Part shown: in pieces, positions 5,105-5,391 of the stretch
Layout: each line of letters begins with the position of its first letter
How positions within the stretch are numbered: the stretch's first letter is position 1
Assembly: GCA_007121995.1 (NCBI GenBank)
Contig: SKJK01000208.1
Coordinates: forward strand, 1 to 5,391
Reading direction: 5' to 3'
DNA length: 5,391 bases
Source of the DNA: Desulfobulbaceae bacterium
Lineage (GTDB): Bacteria; Desulfobacterota; Desulfobulbia; Desulfobulbales; Desulfobulbaceae
Program-made: the position numbers and the translations under genes
Notes under the pieces: generated by a model
Database searches by the model: none
What the model was told of the DNA's origin: nothing
The model's input: only the letters and a program-made list of their open reading frames with translations

Positions 5105-5391
5105 ATGCTTCTACTCTACAAGATTTTTTCAAGTTTCCTGGCGCTTGTTCTCCTTCCGGTAACCCCCCTGTTCCTCTGCCGAAAAAAATACCGGCAGCGA
5201 CTTGCGGGGCGACTGGGCTTGGGTCTGAGACATCGGGTGGCACAACTCGGCCCGATTCCCCCGTCTACTCCGGTTTTCTGGATTCACGCCCTTTCAGTGG
5301 GCGAAGCCACTTCCGCACTGCCTCTGGTACAGGCAATCCGCCAAACCTTTCCTGCAGCCCGGGTCATCTGCACCCTCAACACCGCATCAGG
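5105..5391 (+). CDS. waaA: 3-deoxy-D-manno-octulosonic acid (Kdo) transferase WaaA/KdtA, N-terminal part, runs off the right edge
   Basis: The frame is open from the ATG at 5105 to the end of the window, 95 full codons. WaaA is the inner-membrane GT-B glycosyltransferase (GT30) that moves Kdo from CMP-Kdo to the lipid A precursor. A single N-terminal membrane anchor (about residues 7-25) is followed by a basic patch (RKKYRQRLAGRLG, 26-38) that fits contact with the membrane surface. Then comes the family signature WIHALSVGEA (59-68), where Glu67 in SVGE corresponds to the catalytic base, and PLVQAIRQTFPAARVICTLN (73-92), the start of the first Rossmann-like domain. The equivalent E. coli segment reads HSVSVGETLAAIPLVRALR. 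An in-frame ATG at 5078 would add nine residues (MRRTIRDLS); 5105 is preferred because MLLLY is a family-like N-terminus with a nearby AAGGG. The gene is divergent from the regulator operon. Confidence 0.92.
   Translation, partial: MLLLYKIFSSFLALVLLPVTPLFLCRKKYRQRLAGRLGLGLRHRVAQLGPIPPSTPVFWIHALSVGEATSALPLVQAIRQTFPAARVICTLNTAS

Overview
The window looks like a conserved chromosomal stretch of a Gram-negative bacterium, most likely a deltaproteobacterium (Desulfobacterota, perhaps Desulfobulbales-like). The waaA (Kdo transferase) start at the right end implies lipopolysaccharide and an outer membrane. The EF-G-like GTPase at the left end has a G3 loop (DTPGDDNF) that, from memory, resembles second-copy EF-G proteins of Geobacter and relatives. 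The lineage is inferred from protein character only. No phage, transposon, CRISPR, tRNA or rRNA signal was seen.

Layout. Positions 1-519 (minus) are the N-terminal 173 codons of an EF-G-like GTPase that runs off the left edge. A 193-bp divergent spacer (520-712) carries a good sigma70-type promoter for it. murJ (713-2320, plus) encodes the lipid II flippase and meets rsmE (2299-3039, minus) tail to tail, with the two coding ends overlapping by 22 bp. On the minus strand, reading leftward, come an Lrp/AsnC-family regulator (4836 to 4381), lysA for diaminopimelate decarboxylase (4360 to 3101) and rsmE for the 16S rRNA m3U1498 methyltransferase (3039 to 2299). They look like one operon behind an AT-rich promoter near 4913-4942. 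A 268-bp divergent spacer (4837-5104) separates this operon from waaA, which starts at 5105 on the plus strand and runs off the right edge.

How the genes relate. murJ, lysA and waaA all belong to the cell envelope or its precursors: MurJ moves lipid II across the inner membrane, LysA drains meso-diaminopimelate (a usual Gram-negative peptidoglycan precursor) into lysine, and WaaA adds Kdo to lipid A. The Lrp/AsnC protein directly upstream of lysA is a plausible local regulator of the DAP/lysine branch. RsmE and the EF-G-like protein act on the ribosome.

Nothing here looks like an undescribed defence, mobile or biosynthetic system. The points most worth a second look are the Lrp-lysA coupling with a repeat-rich control region, a LysA variant with non-canonical active-site motifs, an EF-G-like GTPase lacking the catalytic His, and the convergent murJ/rsmE overlap.
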